Positions 62,711-64,000 of a stretch of 64,000 bases of DNA are shown here, piece after piece (position 1 is the stretch's first letter; each line of letters starts with the position of its first letter). The DNA lies in contig NZ_CP158375.1 of NCBI RefSeq assembly GCF_041021955.1, positions 124,001 to 188,000 of the forward strand. Direction: 5' to 3'. The notes under the pieces are model-generated. The model was not told the DNA's origin. It was given only the letters and a program-made list of their open reading frames with translations, and searched no databases. Made by a program: the position numbers and the translations under genes. The DNA comes from Caulobacter sp. 73W (GTDB lineage Bacteria > Pseudomonadota > Alphaproteobacteria > Caulobacterales > Caulobacteraceae).

Positions 62711-63149
62711 GCTTCAGAAGACGGTCCCGCGCGGCGTTCAGCTGCGCGGCCAGACCGGCGGTCCCGCCCTTGTCGGGATGCGCCATGCGGATCAGGCGGC
62801 CATAGGCCGCCTGTATCTGTTCAGGGGTAGCGCTCTCCTCGACGCCGAGAATGTCCCGCGCCTCACGAGCGGAGAGGCCCGAGACCGGCTGAACCGCCGC
62901 GCGCTGTGATTGATGGCGCGGCCGGCTGCCCCGCGCGCTTGACGCCAGGCCGAGACCCACGACCAGAAGCACCAGAGCCGTGCCCCACCTGCCCCGGATC
63001 GCCAGGAACGCCGCCACCGAGAAGAGCGGTATCGACGCCGCCCCCAAGGCCACGCGCCATCCCTCGCCCTTTAGCCGGCTCCAGGATCCGGCGCGGCCGA
63101 GCGAGACAAGCAGGGCCAGGAGCCCCGCGCCGATGACGAGATAGAGCAT
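62706..63149 (-). CDS. Membrane-anchored J-domain protein
   Basis: Encodes 147 residues. Two hydrophobic stretches near the N-terminus (residues about 1-20 and 30-70) anchor it in the membrane. The C-terminal J domain spans about residues 90-147: ARDILGVEESATPEQIQAAYGRLIRMAHPDKGG, with the HPD motif that triggers DnaK ATPase. The stop codon is in the IS target duplication. It lies next to mipZ, 18 bases from its stop, on the same strand. No zinc-finger or substrate domain follows, so it is a DjlA-like or partial co-chaperone. Confidence 0.84.
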   Translation of the reverse strand: MLYLVIGAGLLALLVSLGRAGSWSRLKGEGWRVALGAASIPLFSVAAFLAIRGRWGTALVLLVVGLGLASSARGSRPRHQSQRAAVQPVSGLSAREARDILGVEESATPEQIQAAYGRLIRMAHPDKGGTAGLAAQLNAARDRLLKR

Positions 63150-63167
63150 GCGACGGTCCCGACGCCC

Positions 63168-64000
63168 TTACTGGGCGGCGAGCAGAACTTCGCCCGAGAA
63201 GCCTGACAGACCCACGAAGTGCAGCAGCGCCCGCAGTTCCTGGCGCGCCGCCACGTGGGTCAGCGACACCGGAACCGGTCGCACCTGGGCCGACAGGTCG
63301 GCGATGGTCAGACCGAACGGAAACAGCTCACGATAGATCACACGGTCGCGCAGGCCCGGCCCCATGCGGAAACCGGTCTTGCGCGACAGAGCCTGCATCC
63401 GGTCGCTCACGCGCTTGCGGTTACGGGCTTCGGTCGTCGCCATGCGGTTCGACAGGACGACCCAGTCCAGCGCCTTGCCGGCCGAGGCGGCGCGCGCCTT
63501 GCGGGCTTCCCACACGGTTTGGGCGTAGAGGCTGGGGCGGGTCACTTCCAGGGTGACGGGGTCGACGACGCCCAGCATGTCGAAGTCGACGAAGCTGTCG
63601 TTCATCGGCGTGACGATCAGGTCGGCCCGGCCGTGAGCCAGGCGCGAGACGGCGGTGTCGCCGCCCGGGGTGTCGATGAGGATGAAATCCACCTGTTGGG
63701 CGACTTCGGCGAAGGTCGCCTCGAAGCGGGCGATCTGCTCTTCGTCGGACGCCTGGGCCAGGGCCACGCCTTCTTCGCCATAGGTGGCGTCGATCGGCAT
63801 GGGCAGATCAACACCCTTGGCGGCCACCCACGCACGACGGTTGGCGAAGAAATGACCTAGGGTGCACTGACGCAAATCGAGATCCATGATCGCGACCTTG
63901 GCGCCGCCGTGAAGCAGCGCGGTTGCGAGGTGGACGGCGATGGTGGACTTGCCCGCCCCGCCTTTTTCGTTGCCGACGACAATGACGTTCGCCTGCGACA
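63168..64000 (-). CDS. mipZ: Division-plane positioning ATPase MipZ (5' end outside window)
   Basis: The last about 277 residues are visible; the first few lie beyond the right edge. The deviant Walker A is EKGGAGKST at the edge, then DLDLRQCTLGHFFANRRAW, FILIDTPGGDTAVSRLAHGRADLIVTP, NDSFVDFDMLGVVDP, NRMATTEARNRKRVSDRM, and GPGLRDRVIYRELFPFGLT followed by VHVAARQELRALL-like THVAARQELRALL. These match Caulobacter MipZ, which forms a gradient from the ParB-bound poles and inhibits FtsZ. The Arg residues of RNRKRV-type helices that bind DNA are retained. The C-terminus ends with GEVLLAAQ, shorter or longer than the Caulobacter form is not judged. Confidence 0.94.
   Translation of the reverse strand, partial: SQANVIVVGNEKGGAGKSTIAVHLATALLHGGAKVAIMDLDLRQCTLGHFFANRRAWVAAKGVDLPMPIDATYGEEGVALAQASDEEQIARFEATFAEVAQQVDFILIDTPGGDTAVSRLAHGRADLIVTPMNDSFVDFDMLGVVDPVTLEVTRPSLYAQTVWEARKARAASAGKALDWVVLSNRMATTEARNRKRVSDRMQALSRKTGFRMGPGLRDRVIYRELFPFGLTIADLSAQVRPVPVSLTHVAARQELRALLHFVGLSGFSGEVLLAAQ

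Overview
The window reads as chromosomal DNA of a GC-rich alphaproteobacterium of the Caulobacterales, most likely Caulobacter or a close relative. The evidence is a set of Caulobacter-type cell-cycle genes: a PopA-like protein with a degenerate diguanylate cyclase site and an intact inhibitory site, divK next to pleD, clpS-clpA, and a 3'-complete mipZ at the right edge. A large TonB-dependent receptor, a phasin and paired SPOR-domain envelope proteins fit the same group. Almost all sequence is coding; genes sit in short operons with 1-4 base overlaps and many convergent pairs overlap at their ends. No CRISPR array, rRNA operon, prophage or plasmid module was seen.

Layout. 1-3 kb: tatD (partial), holB, tmk and rlpA on the minus strand, then tRNA-Ser(UGA) with a decayed transposon end beside it. 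3.5-10.4 kb: secreted S10 peptidase, an ArsR/SRPBCC divergent pair with a clear operator, small membrane and regulatory proteins, a LytTR regulator, YbaK deacylase, a membrane retropepsin-like protease and a VOC protein. 10.4-16.8 kb: remnant ECF sigma factor, secreted amidohydrolase, ROK sugar kinase, a cystine-type ABC transporter, and two small membrane proteins. 16.9-23 kb: broken pectate lyase, then a non-homologous end-joining locus (frameshifted ligD, GNAT, ku), a TusA-like protein and YihY. 24-32.4 kb: CoA transferase, SDR, popA-like gene with a DsbA-like and a CcdC-like gene, mfd (broken) and sdhE. 32.5-40.7 kb: GNAT, YciI plus a DUF6596-type sigma factor (frameshifted), DUF1801, RNase R, M20 hydrolase, NUDIX. 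40.8-48.4 kb: rpmG, glutaminyl cyclase, pleD (deleted) and divK, HAD-like protein, dinB, clpS, clpA. 48.4-59.6 kb: NIPSNAP, a FkbM methyltransferase fusion, a TonB receptor, a hybrid histidine kinase, an orphan ParA ATPase and a tightly overlapped ridA-GDPD-GNAT-HIT operon. 59.7-64 kb: phasin, a D,D-carboxypeptidase with SPOR domain, a complete IS481-family element, a membrane J-protein and mipZ.

Two features stand out. First, pleD lacks about 128 bases covering the phospho-acceptor Asp53 of its first receiver domain, and the deletion is out of frame, while divK next door is intact. Second, several conserved genes (ligD, mfd at one clear and one possible site, a pectate lyase, a sigma factor) carry single-base frameshifts, some in C/G runs. 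This suggests either consensus errors in the assembly or real gene decay, and it should be settled before biology is built on any one of them. The IS481-family copy at 61.7-62.7 kb is complete, with 25-base inverted repeats and a 6-base CCTAGC duplication that supplies the stop codon of its transposase and also that of the neighbouring convergent gene. I did not find a clearly new multi-gene system; the best leads are the altered pleD, the membrane-tethered small HTH protein, the sigma-2-only ECF remnant, the TPR-FkbM fusion and the orphan ParA.
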